Assembly: GCA_900155495.1 (NCBI GenBank)
Contig: FTLJ01000306.1
Location: 1-64,000 of the forward strand
DNA: 64,000 nucleotides
Direction of reading: 5' to 3'
Source of the DNA: Porogramme epimiltina
Lineage: Eukaryota; Basidiomycota; Agaricomycetes; Polyporales; Polyporaceae
Part shown: positions 1 through 11,045 of the stretch, in pieces
Layout: each line of letters opens with the position of its first letter
How positions within the stretch are numbered: position 1 is the stretch's first letter
The notes under the pieces: generated by a model
Seen by the model: only the letters and a program-made list of their open reading frames with translations
What the model was told of the DNA's origin: nothing
The model's database searches: none
Translations under genes and position numbers: made by a program

Positions 1-94
1 TCGTGTGTCTATTAGGTACTTGGATTATGCATTAGTCTTTGACTCATACGTCGCATTACTGACTGAGGATCGCTCTATCGTGTGTCTATTAGGT
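1..94. repeat. 17-bp direct repeat flanking 60 bp at the 3' side of the LINE
   Basis: The same 17 bases, beginning TCGTGTGTCTA, occur at 1-17 and 78-94, a 77-bp period. They lie just past the stop codon (106-108) of the minus-strand LINE reading frame, so they sit in its 3' flank or 3' tail. Only two copies are visible because the window starts here. They could be a short tandem-repeat tail of the element, a target-site effect, or an unrelated minisatellite. Confidence 0.5.
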
Positions 95-105
95 CTGATT
101 GTCGG

Positions 106-3100
106 CTATTTGCTTTCACCCCCGGTGCAGACTTCATCATCGGTGAGGGACTTCCCTATGCGCTTGAGATAGGCATAGAGTGGGACGTGACCCGTCCGCA
201 GCTGGGTTAGGAGGTTAGCGTGGCGGCGCGCGAGGGGTCTGACTAGCTTAGCGTATTTCCCCGAGGGGAGCGAGTCGTCGACGCGTTTGATTCTGCGGGC
301 CCGGGGGGTGTCCGTCCACCTGCGCGCGGCCAGGGTTTTGAGTTCCTGTGCGTAGTTCTGCCGCGCGCGCGATGCGCTGTGCGGGAGCTTCTTGCGCAGC
401 TCCTTGGGGAGCTCTCTTGGGGCGCTCGATCGTCCCGCCGCCGCTTCTTTTGCTGCTTTGTCCGCCGCCTCGTTGCCCGCCACGCCCTCATGACCTGGCA
501 CCCATCGGAGGGTGAGGCGCAGGCCGGGGCGCGCCTCCTTGAGCCGTCTGACGTGTGCATGGAAGATGTCAGTAAGATACCTTCCCGGCGCGGAGGTGCG
601 CAACGCGGAGGCGCGGATGGCCGCAGTGTTGTCCAGGGCTATCGACGCGCGCCGCATCGCCTGCCGTTCCGTGCGGAGGAGCTCGACGCCCAAGATCGTC
701 GCGACGATCTCCGCCTCGTAGACGGTGTGCTGGGTCGAGGGGCCCAGGTGGTATCGTAGGATTCTGGGGCGCCGCCTGCCCGGGGCGTAGAGGAGCGCGG
801 CAGCTCCGACCCCACCGTCGACGTCGGACCCATCGGTGTAGACGCGGAACGCGCCACGGCGGGCCCACCGTTCGTCGTCTTTTGCTGCGCGGGCCTTGCC
901 TTCGGGGATGTGGATGCGGTGGTGCGGCTTCCAGCGCGGGTGCAGGCGGGCCGGGTGGACGGTTTCGATGTTGCCCTGAGCGATGCTGTGTCTGAAGGCG
1001 TCCGTGAGCTCGTGAAGGGCCGACTTGTGTGACTTGACGTAGCGCTTGCTGGCTCGTCGAACGTGTGGTACTAGCGGGTGTTTATCGGGCAGTGTGCACA
1101 GCCGGACGGCCGCGCGCTGGCATACCTTCTTGACCAGGAGGTCGAAGGGGAGGAGATCTGCGTGTGCCTCGAGAACGTCAGTAGCAGTAGACCGGAGCGC
1201 ACCCGTCATGATGAGGAGGGCCTGTCGTTGGACCATGCCCAACCTCTTCGTGGCGCCGACGGAGCCGTGCTGGCGCTTCTTGCCCGGTATGTGTCGGATG
1301 GGTGTCAGGAACGTGTCTGCGGCGTATAGCATGCTGGGGACGGCGACGGAGAGGTAGAGGCGTCGCACGACCGCCAGCGTGAGGCCGTTCCGCGCGTTTG
1401 CAAGTCGCCGCAGCAGCGCGACCCACTTCGTGCCCTTCGCCGCGGCGAAAGCGACGTGTTGCCTGAAACGGAGGTTCCGGTCGAGTAGAACCCCCAGGAA
1501 TCGGTGGTGTTCTGCAGGGGGTATGGTCGTGCCATCAGTGAGTCTCAGTGGCGGCCCGAGGTCGCTGCCTGTCGCCCTACAATTGATTAAACCGAACTTG
1601 TCCAGTGAGAAGTCCGAGTTGTGTGCGCGCGACCAGTCGAGCGCGCCGCCGTCCTTGTCCATGAAGTCGCGGACCTTCGTGTGGCAGGCGGCGAAAGTCT
1701 TTCCCGTTGTGACGAGGGCGACGTCGTCCATCGAACCGACTGCCGTCTGTCCTGTCTTGGGCGTTGCGCTGTCTATGAGGTCAGAATTGTAAAACGCGTA
1801 GAGTATTACCGAGAGCGGGCATCCTTGGTCGATGCCGCTCAGGATCTGGAACAGTTCCGAGACGTAGTCGTCGAACTTGAGGCGTGTTTTTCGACCATCG
1901 AGCTTGACGCGGAGCCAGTTTGTGTATTCCTCCGGGACCCCACGCATGCGAAGGTTGTGTATCAGTCGCTCCGGGGACGCTGCTGGGAAAGCGGACTTGA
2001 TGTCGAGGAAGACGACCGAGGCGCGGTCGCCACGCCGCCAGGCGTCCTTGATGGTTTTGGTGACGAGGTGGATCGAGTCCGAGGTGGTGCGCCCGGCGCG
2101 TCCACCAAATTGGTAGTTGGCTAGCAGGGAGAGTCGCTCAGCCTCGTATACTAACACGTCTGCGACGCACCGGGAGAGTATTTTGGACATGCAGCCAAGT
2201 AGCGCAATAGGGCGCCATGCCTTCGCGACCGTGTAGTCGGTCTTTCCGGGTTTCTTGAGAACGACTGTGTCGGAGACTTTCCACTCATCGGGGTAGTAGC
2301 GGAGGTCGAACGTAGCACGGAAGAGGCGACCTAGATGAGGCGTCAGCAGGTCCACGCAGTGTTTGTATACCTCATTTGGGATGGCGTCTGGCCCAGGCGC
2401 TTTGAAGGTGCGGAGCGCCGCGATTGCGCCCCGCACCTGGTCGTCCGTGATTGGCCTGAAGGTGAATTTCGGTGGTGGGTAGGGGCCTGTGGGTGGCGGC
2501 GCAGTGCTGGGCGGTAAGAAGAATATGGAGTGAAACTTTTCTCCCTTCTCCTCGTTCGTGGTGAGTTTGATTGGGTGCCCACACTCGTCCGTGTCGTTGA
2601 TCGTGGGTATGCGCGCCCTGCCGCCGTCCGTTGGGCCTGCCTTGATGAACCGATTTGCATCCCAGATGGTCTTGGAGTCGACCGAGTCGATCCAAGCCTT
2701 CCAGTGGTCGTTCTTCGCTGCACGGATGTGGTCAGCGTAGCGGTTTCGGTATCGGCGGTACTCAGCGTGTGCAGGATGGTGCTTGTCGCTCCGGTGGTGG
2801 TGCGACACTCGTCCCAGTCGTTCTTTTTCCTTGCGCATTTTGCTGAGCTCCACCGACCACCACCGCTTCGCAAATGGGGTGGCCGGCGCTAGTGGGACTT
2901 GCTCGTTGATGGTCTGCTGGAGGTCGTCCATGAGTGCCGTGAGTGTCGCGTCGAAGTCTTCGCGCGATGCGAGCGCGTCGTCGGGGGGTGCGCGCGCGTC
3001 CAGGCGTGATGCGAGTGCCCTACGGAAGGCCTCCCAGTCGACCCTGCGGTAGTTGCGCGTGACGCGAGGGGCGGCTGCCTGTAACGGGATGTCAAAAACT

Positions 3101-3666
3101 GTAATAATAGGAAAGTGGTCAGTTTTGGCGGGGCGGAGTTCGGGGTGTACCGTGCACGAGCGTAAAGCTTCGTGCAGTTCTTGCGAGCAGAAGACGTTGT
3201 CCGGCCGGGTGAGACTCTTGGTGCGCGTTGATTCCAGGGTGGGGATCGCCGGGGGGAGTGCCATATCGAGGCCGAAGTCCGCGATGCACGCGATTAGCAG
3301 GTCGGCACGTTGGACGTTCCGCCTGCTGAAAAGTTGGAAGTTTGCGGGGTCGTCCCATGCCGGATGATGTCTGTTGAAGTCGCCGAGCCAGATAACATGG
3401 TGGGGGCCCGCGGAGGCCGCGATCGCCGCCCGCGTCGCGCGCGTGGCGGCGTGGATGGCTGTGTCGTGTTCTCCATCCACATAGAGGTTGAGGAGGTGCA
3501 GCTGTGCCCGCCCGGTCTTGATGGTGATGGCCGCGACGTCGGGGTGTGGGACCGTGAGGGGGGCCCAGCTGCCTGTCGAGAGCTGGTTGCTGACGAGTAT
3601 CGTCGCGCGCGTCCTTCCTGAACCAAGATCTTGAGGGCTAGAAAACCTTTGAGCACCGCACCCCAT
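106..3666 (-). mobile_element. 5'-truncated LINE (non-LTR retrotransposon): endonuclease (partial)-reverse transcriptase-RNase H
   Basis: One uninterrupted 1186-codon frame encodes, in order, the C-terminal half of an APE-type endonuclease (GDFN near residue 97, then KTDHFPI), a reverse transcriptase (a fingers motif FLDIKSAFPA and the catalytic doublet in GSMDDVALV), and an RNase H. The RNase H shows all four acidic positions: YTDGS, YEAEIVA, LDNTAAI and NEAADKAA. Such proteins copy element RNA into nicked chromosomal DNA. The N-terminal half of the endonuclease is missing, and the usual C-terminal CCHC knuckle is absent because the frame ends soon after LLTQLRTGH. The first ~16 codons (3620-3666) align with the inverted-repeat arm, not with the element, so the ATG at 3666 is fortuitous. 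The open frame suggests a fairly recent insertion, but truncation at both ends makes it unlikely to be autonomous. Confidence 0.88.
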
Positions 3667-4622
3667 CCTGGAAAGAAAGCGAGTTCACATACAAGGAATG
3701 TTTTGTCATCTTCCTCACAGGTGATAACACCACAGACCAAGAGTAGTACCCCATGGTTGTTCGAAAGTGCCTTCCACAGACGCCAGCTTGGCAACAGTGC
3801 GAATATGTTTACGTATGATGAAACATGTCAGCGATCATGCATCATGTTCCTAAAGGGGACAAGTTTTTTTTTGAATTCCGCTTATCAACACCCCTCTCCT
3901 TCTCTTCCGTATACTCCTGCTACCCATCTTGGCCTATCCTTCCAACCTGGTTTGGCCCGCTCATCCGACCTCTTGCGTGCGGCGAGCCATCAACATAGCG
4001 ATGTCTCCAAAGGAAGCTGACGGCGCTTATATTACGGTGATTTGCCGTTAACATGCCAGCCATGTGATGTGTCTCTCTGTGTGAGCCAAGATATTCGCTC
4101 TTCGCTCCTCTTTCCCAGTGTGCCCACCCGAGAATCTAACACACTCTCGATCTGAATAGGACTGTCGGGGAGTCCTGTGCACGACGGGCATGGCGCTGAT
4201 ACCACAGCACGAGACATGTGACGAAAATGGCTTTAGGGTGTTGGCCTGCCATCGGCCACATCCCGACCGTATCCCGACCTGGGACAGGCTTGCATTTTCC
4301 CGCCTTTTCCGGGCGCTTTGGCCTAAAAGGCAGGCGGGCCACTGAGGAATTTGCCTGTCCTGGGTCGGAATATGGCAGTGACATGGTGACTACGTCCGGT
4401 CCATTATTCCACCATGCCTGGTGCCCATATATGGGCCCATGCCCGTCGTAATGCTAACAAAGAAGCGCTGCGCTTTTGCCCTTTCCACAAAATCCTACTG
4501 CACTGGGGGCGAGCGTGCTTGTCGAGAGTCGAGACCAACACGAGGGAAGCACCAGGGTCACATGCATACGTCATCCACAACAACAACAACCTTACAACAC
4601 TCATCATCGAGAACTACTAACC
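3667..4622. other. Intergenic, LINE to MYND gene A
   Basis: This 956-bp stretch is arm DNA with no supportable gene. The 3640-3860 part is homologous to the upstream regions of genes C (32730-32945) and D (34945-35150), so it is probably the remains of a promoter region that once served a divergent partner of gene A. The last ~200 bp before gene A are almost unchanged between the two arms. Confidence 0.6.
4425..4434. promoter_or_regulatory. CArG-like palindrome CCATATATGG upstream of gene A
   Basis: The 10-mer fits the CC(A/T)6GG consensus bound by MADS-box factors (SRF/Mcm1 class) and lies about 190 bp before the gene A start. It is conserved in the other arm at 32134-32143, within ~100 bp of near-identical sequence. 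It could instead act as a TATA-type element. Function is inferred from motif and conservation only. Confidence 0.4.
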
Positions 4623-5673
4623 ATGGACATCCTCCCGATAGGCATGGCCTGGGCGGACTCTCCTTTACTTCAAATTCTCGAATGCAACAACTGTCTGAAG
4701 CCGCACACCGAAGAACGCCCGCTCAAACGCTGCACCGGGGGCTGCCTCAAACCCCCTTCATACTGCAGCAAAGCATGCCAGAAGGCTATGTGGCCAGCTC
4801 ACAAGTGCGTACGGTGTTTCAACACCAGTGGACTCCTGCGGACAGGCTCACTAGCCGGATATCCTGTTGCCGTCCAGGACATTCTGCCGTCCCGCAGCGC
4901 CCACCGTACCGGCCAACACCATCCACGAGTCTGAAACAGAGCTCCTCCAAGCCCTCACCACGTACGTTGAAGCGCACCGGTGGGCGATCTGCACAGCCGA
5001 GAAGATTGGCGCCTTCCTCAAGTACGGCCCAAGCTACCCCGACCGCATGAAGGAGCACCACTTCGCGAGGTTCACCTTCCGAGCCGTACACTCTGCCACT
5101 GCCCGGCGCGGCACACATCGCGACCCGTCACGCGCGTTCACCTTCGCCAAGCTCGAGCTCCTCTCGCCCGACGACTGGGCGCGGCAGACCGGCCTGACCA
5201 CGGCCGAGAGCGTCGCCCAGATTAAGCAGTGGCGCAACACCAAAATGGAGATTCCCAAGGCCGCGCCCCTCCCGAGTATCCTCGCAGGGTCCCGCACGAT
5301 GCTCGTCATGTATGGCGTCGAAGGCCTCAGCGCGGGCTCCCTGTCTGTGATGTCGCAGCTGGGCACGAAAAGTCCGGGCGCGCACCTGCCGCCCGGGATG
5401 AGCCGGGACACTTTCCGCACCGCGCTGGAGGACCTCCTCAAAATCGCGCTACAGAGCTTCGACGCTGGCCTCCCGGTCCGGAAGACGCACCCCGAGATCG
5501 CGGTCCCGGGTAAATTTTCTCGCGTACAGAAGCGGTGGACGTGGGCGCCCTTATTCGGCGAGTGGGAAGAGTACGATTCTGGGCGGACGTCCTGCGGACG
5601 CCTAGCGATGTTGGAAGGCCTCCGGTCGGGGCTGCCCGTGCAAGATTTGATGATTTGTGGAATGTGTGTCTAA
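4623..5673 (+). CDS. MYND-type zinc-finger protein A (left arm)
   Basis: Predicted exons 4623-4804 and 4878-5673 give 325 aa. The start is the first ATG before the finger. Residues 21-64 form a MYND finger: C21, C24, C37, C41, C48, C52, H60, C64. MYND fingers bind two zinc ions and usually mediate protein-protein contacts. Removing the 73-nt intron (gtgcgt...gtccag) is what places the last cysteine three residues after the histidine, strong support for the model. The remaining ~260 aa match no family I recognise; they contain a conserved block around LEDLLKIALQSFD and a Trp-rich stretch (KRWTWAPLFGEWEE) shared in form with the other MYND genes here. The mirror copy A' (30902-31952) is about four-fifths identical by eye and also intact, suggesting both are maintained. 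Function unknown. Confidence 0.85.
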
Positions 5674-6512
5674 GGGGTCAGTCTTCTCAACGTTTTTATG
5701 ATCGTACGCTGACTATATGCGCAGGCGAGCTGTAGGATTGGACGTTATCAAACACGGACTGCGCTTTCATTTGCTGATGGATCTATGGTGGAGGCCGATT
5801 TGCACGTCGACCGCAGGAGGTCCTGGCCTGTCATGTCCAATTCCACAGCCCGCCCCTTCCCGCGCTCCGCCGTCTCCCTCCATTCGAAAATGCACTTTAA
5901 TTGATGGTCATGGTCTCAACATGGTCTCTTTTTCTTGCTGTGCACCCATTCAAACTTGAGGATCTTCGAACAAATAAATTTAAACACAGCAAATGGAGAG
6001 CCGGCGCTGCACACGTCGAGGTGCGAGTAAGCCTCCGGACTCCTGGCAACTGCTGTGCCGCGGCTGACAGTACCCTTTGCCCGCAGCTCATTTGCAGGTC
6101 TTCAGGGTGCTGTTCAATACAGCTGTGCCGATCTTCGTTGATTTTCATGGCTGTCCCTGAGCCTCGCTGCTACCTCCGCGGGGCATGGAGGGCGGGGTAT
6201 GGAAGCTAGCGCGTCTTGCCAATCCTCTGAAATTCCTAACAGTGCGGTGGAGGTGCTGGTGATTCGGTAGGAGGCGAGTACCGCGTGAATGTGCACCCAC
6301 CGGCCCGGTACGGACCAAGGTATTCTTTGTGGGAGCCTTGACGGTTCGACTACATTGTACAGCGTCCTCGGCCTGTTACGTAACGTTGCTCTCTTAGTCT
6401 TATCACCCTACTTGCGCTGTTTCTTCAGATCTACCCTCACACACCTGGCTCTCTTTACAACGAATATTGTTTCATTCCCGAACACAAACGGGCGTATTTC
6501 GGAGTGTGAGAA
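5674..6512. other. Intergenic between MYND genes A and B
   Basis: This 839-bp stretch separates two same-strand genes and is conserved, with divergence, in the right arm (30051-30901). I see no coding signal in it. It must hold the gene A terminator and the gene B promoter. Confidence 0.55.
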
Positions 6513-7680
6513 ATGACCTCCGCGCCTGCACAGATTGGCGGGATTGAGAACGTAGAAGACGAGTAGGTTCTCTTTCAACCCCTCAAGATCTCGGACAGCG
6601 ACGCTAACCCGAAACCCTAGCGAACTAATATATGCTCGACAAACTTTCTCTGGAGTCAGCCAGACCGGTCCTCATCCTTCCCAGAGTACTCGGCTATGTG
6701 ACCACTGTAAGCAAAAAGCCGACGACAAGACCCAACTGAAGCGCTGTGCCGGGTGCGGTGTGGTGATGTACTGCAGCAAGGAGTGCCAGAGGGGCGCATG
6801 GCCAACACACAAGTGAGTCGTTGGTATCTCAAATTCCATTGCCCCTACACATTCCAGCTTACATTAGCTCGCGCCGATCAGGGCCCTGTGCCGCACGTCC
6901 GACATCCGGTCCGCTTTAGAGGATGCAACGGGCTTCCCCACACCCCAGTCGCTCATCGAAGGAATCAGGACATGGGTCCTTATACACGACGAGGCGCTGA
7001 AGGTGATCGCGACCATGACCGTGCGCGTGCACAAGGACCCCCCGGACAAGACCATCGCCGACGCGCGCCGCGCAGTCACTTTCAGCGTCGCATCCACGCA
7101 GCAGGCGGGCGTGGGGAGCTCGGACTCGCAGGGCTTGGGCAACCCCGCAACGGCGTTCCGACTTCAATACGCGCAGCTCACGGACAAGGACCGCTATGAG
7201 TGGCTCAGCACGCAGTGGCCGTTCCTGCAGGAGCAGTGCGTGAACCTGGACGCGAGCATGCGCGGCCCAGCGCGCCCGAACCTCCTCGGGTGCATCCCCG
7301 CCGTGTTCGTCGTGGAGGACACAAGCGTCACGTTCAACACCACGTACCCCGTCTCGCGCGCGTCGCGCGCGGTCACGGCCAAGGTCGGCGGCGAACCCGT
7401 AGCGCGTGGGGTCTTCAAGGATACGCTCGCCTTGTACTCTACCGCGGTCAACCAGGGGATCGTGTTTCGAGCTCCGAAGGATGTGTCGCTGCCGCAACCG
7501 CACGGCGCAGCCGGGAAGTACGAGTTCGTGAAGAACAAATGGCGGTGGGTGTGCGATGCGGGCTGGGACTGGGCCTCCGTGGTGGATGCGAGCGGCGGAA
7601 AACTGGGAAAGATGCCGACCACCAACATCGATGTACGGTTTGTGCTGGCCGTGAATGCCGAACTATCCCCGCCAGACTAA
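6513..7680 (+). CDS. MYND-type zinc-finger protein B (left arm)
   Basis: Predicted exons 6513-6562, 6687-6812 and 6882-7680 give 324 aa. The MYND finger is near the N terminus (C21, C24, C37, C40, C46, C50, H58, C62 in this model), with HxxxC again split by a phase-2 intron. The C-terminal ~260 aa are unfamiliar but carry ADARRAVTFSVAST, a block around GVFKDTLALYSTAVNQGIVF, and the Trp signature KWRWVCDAGWDWASVV. The first exon is the least certain part: it relies on a GTAGGT donor and an acceptor ending GAG, chosen because the same model keeps the frame in both arms. Reading through that donor meets a TAG here, whereas copy B' has TAC at that codon. Function unknown; the paired arrangement with gene A is preserved in both arms. 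Confidence 0.8.
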
Positions 7681-8869
7681 AGAGGCGAAACGGGACCAAT
7701 CCGAGCCTGAAAGGCACGAGAAGCTAGTAGCGTCGCGTATTTCACTACAAGGTGGATTCACGGACATGGGGACCGACACTGGCGAGGAGTCCGCAGGAGA
7801 GCAGCACACGCCGGGATTCAATCCTGAGTCTGGAGGGATTTTTGAGAGTCTTTGACGAACGCGGATATGTGCCCAGAAATAGCAAAAATCAAAACGAACA
7901 ACGTACTACGCGACGCCAGCCTGATGTGCGAGTGCATCTTCCAATTCCTGGCACGCTGACCGGAGAACGGTATACGTACCCCTGCCCCGCAGTGTGTGCA
8001 GGTCTCCAGGGTGCCATTCAACACGGCTGCGCCGACCTTCGCTGACTTTCATACTTACCCCTGGGCTTTGCCGCTTCCGCAGGCACCCGCATGGAGGACG
8101 AGCGCGTCTCGACGATCCTCGAGGATTCTCAATGACGCAGCGGACCCGCGAACGAGTGTATACCTCTCATTGCGCCTGCGGGCATTGAGACGACAGGGCG
8201 ACAGCGCTAACATGTACACCCCGCGCCCTTCCGGCCGAGTGCGTGCGATGCGCGGCGCGCAACTTAGCAGGCGAACTTGGTGGCGCGAGGCGGCTGCAGC
8301 AGCGCCGGCCGTGGTGGCACCACCGCGGCGCCTCGGTACCCAAGCTGCCAGCAGCCGACCTGCCCGCCTTCGCCCACTCTCCAGAACTTGCGCGGCGCAC
8401 CCAAGCCCGCGCGAAGTCGAAGTAGGAGTCGAAGCGGAAGTCGAGGTGGAAGTTGAGGTGGCGGCCGAAGCCGCAGCGGGCGACTAGGCCCTGCGCCCGC
8501 ACCCCGAGGGGAGCCTGCGGCTCAGCCTACATGTGCAGGGTACACGACGCTTCCACGCAGACTTGCGCGTGCGCTCCGCCGACATGAGTCGCTGTCCGGG
8601 GTCGCGCTGCCTGCGCCGGAGTCGTAGCTCGCGGTAGACGGACAAAGGTCCGTGTGCGCGAGGCCGCTGTGGGCGATCGAGAGAGGGGGCGTGGCGAAGG
8701 GCTTAACGCCACGCGGACGGGCAGATCGGGCGGATCGATTATCGGTGCGGGACACTGGACGGGGGTTTGCTGCTCCGAGCGGAGTCTCAGGGCGTCCCGT
8801 TGCGTTGCGATCCTTTGTGTTCTATGACTCTGAGAAGCCTTGATCGGGTTTGAAGGAGGCCTTGGGCCT

Positions 8870-9990
8870 GGATCCCGCGAAGGCCAATGTACGTCTTGCT
8901 GTATATGGACGTATGCGAAAGAATACATGAGTCGACTATATTGCAAGTAAAGGAAGTGGGGCGACGAAAAATGAGGAGGGAGACTAAGGAAGTGCAGCTG
9001 TCAATTTGGTGAGCGCTACCAACCGTCCAGACGTCGAGAACACGGACGCTCGCACCACGACTACGTGCGGCCATTCCAGAGCGGGCTCCACTCCTGTCTT
9101 CCGGTGTGGCTCGGCTATGCGAAGGGGTCCCAGGGCCACCTTCTTCGCGCCACGAGGCTCGCAAGCAGCGTCCCCGAACCCACCCCCGCGCTCGACGTCG
9201 ATCACACGACCCGAGCGGGGAGGCGTCGAAATCGGCAGCCCCACAGCGGCAGAGCCGACAGCTGCGCTCGAATGTTCCCCAGGCGTCGAACAAGCGCGCC
9301 TGGGATTCTTGCAGACGAGCCTCTCCGCCCGCGCGAAGCCGCCGTCCGTGAGGTCGCGCGTCTGCACTTGTCAGTGGCACCAGAGAAGGGACGTGCCCCG
9401 CCTCGTGCTGTGCGGAGCGGGTCCTTGGGATGTCGTCGACTCGAGCCCCTTCGCCCTGGGTGGCTGCCAGAAGCCTGCGATCGCGGCCGACTTGGTTTCC
9501 GGAGAGGCTTCGGGCCTAGATGCTCCCACCAGCCGACATACGTCTCAAGTGCTGTACGTATACGAAGAGAAGGCACGTCGCGGGCAGCGTTGCAGAAGAC
9601 GAAGAGGTGCGGAAGAATAGATGCACTGCCGGTAAGGAAATATATTTCTCGATTCTGCGAGCACCACTCATAGGAGTCAAAGCCCCCAGACGCACACATG
9701 ACGGTATGTATGTGGTGCACCCAGCGCGAAATGCCCACCCTCATCACCCGGCGAGGCTCGGGTACGGAGAGGTGAGCGACGTCCCCGAACCCCCGTGCGC
9801 TCGATGCCGATCGCACGGAAGTACGCGGACGCACCCGAAGGACGACAGCGCTCAACCTAGCCCGCGCCGCACGGCCGACCAGCGCGGGCGGCAGCCCCGC
9901 AGTCCCAGAACCGACGGGGTTCTCGCGAACGCGCCTCCCCGCCCGCTGGACGCCGGCCGATGGGTGGTGGCGCACTCCAACATCGTGTCT
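8870..9990 (+). repeat. Degenerate tandem repeat, ~0.6-kb unit, about two copies
   Basis: Blocks at about 8870-9380 recur in order at about 9500-9990: the segment around ACGTCTTGCTGTATATGG matches one around ACGTCTCAAGTGCTGTACG, the CGTCCCCGAACCC...CGCTCGA...CGATC segment recurs near 9780, and an ACGAGCCTCTCCGCCCGC-like segment recurs near 9935. Identity is modest and the edges are vague. No coding content is apparent. Confidence 0.5.
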
Positions 9991-10997
9991 GGCGGCCCCA
10001 GCGCTCCCGCGCCCCAAAAGAAGCCCCCGTGGCCGGGGCCGTGGGATCGGCGGGCCCGACGTCTCCCGCGCACCGCGCTCCAAGTCCGACATCACGTACT
10101 CACTACGTACGCGCGGGCTGCGAAAGGAGGAGGGGCTCACCAGCGGAAGGAAGGCGTGATCGCGCCGTGGCCGTCGACGCGTCCGAGGGGCGGAGGCACC
10201 TTAGGGTGTGCGCCATGGGTGTGGGTGCCTGGGGCCCGGAGATGACCGTGGCAATGTGCTGCACCGCAGGCTGCAGCAACGAGGGGCCCGGGACGCTGGG
10301 GGCTGCGACTCAGAATGGCAGGTACAGGAGCGGGTGCCAGCCTCGGGGCTGGGGGCACGCCCGAGTGAGCACCAACAGACCCGGGTGCGGCCGCTGGCAC
10401 GCTACATGAGGGGCGGCGCCCGCACTCGCCGCGCGGGCTCGACGAGCGCAGGGTCCGACGAAGCCCAGCAGTGCCGCCACAGCTCTCGGGAGTCGGGCCC
10501 CGCTCCCGGCCCCTCGCGACGGCCCCAGCCTCAGGGTGCGCGACGAGCTTGTGGGGGGCTTCCGACGTCTGCGATGCTGAGGCTGACGCGCGAACAAGGG
10601 CCGGGCAGCCTGAGTCGCGTGCCCGGGCGGGGGGCGACGGCGGGCCCGTAGCGTTAACCCCTCAGGCGTCATCGGCCCCCGCCGACGAGGGGTGATGTCA
10701 GCGGTGCCGTATATTATGTCGCGCCTCGCAAAGCGGCCCAGCAGCTCGTCAGCATCGGCGGCAGGCAGCAGACAAGCACTGGCACTTACTAAAGCGGCCC
10801 GCTCGGGCTGTCGTAATAATGGTGGCGGGGGCGAGGGCGCACGGGCGCAGGCGCGCCGCCGAGCCTCCTTGGCGGGCGGCGGAAGTCGCGCGCTGGGCGG
10901 GGAGTGCGAATTGGGCGGACGCCAAGGCGAGCCCAGAGCGAGCCGGGAGCGGCGGGGGGTCAGGGAAGACGTAAGGGGGGTCCGCAGGCCGAGGGGA

Positions 10998-11013
10998 NNG
11001 GGGGGGGGGGGGC

Positions 11014-11042
<29 letters not shown>
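10998..11042 (+). repeat. Long poly(G) tract with two undetermined bases
   Basis: Two N bases are followed by 43 positions that are all G except one C at 11013. The tract could form G-quadruplexes, and it is the kind of sequence at which reads and assemblies fail, so its true length is uncertain. Confidence 0.85.

Positions 11043-11045
<3 letters not shown>

Larger units (their letters stand above)
3620..8840 (+). repeat. Left arm of a ~5.2-kb diverged inverted repeat
   Basis: This segment matches the reverse complement of about 27735-32945 along its whole length. Landmarks sit at the same distance from the outer edge in both arms: start of gene A at +1003 versus +993, start of gene B at +2893 versus +2895, stop of gene B at +4060 versus +4062. 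The outer edge coincides with the LINE junction. Towards the spacer the match fades in GC-rich DNA near 8840; a landmark near the inner end is the shared block around GATCGATTATCGG at 8728. Divergence is visible throughout, so this is an old duplication and not a sequencing duplicate. Confidence 0.9.

Noticed and set aside
9202..10140. 312-codon minus-strand open frame in the GC-rich block
   Set aside because: Arg/Pro/Ala-rich with no domain, overlapping equally long frames on the other strand; expected where stop codons are rare.
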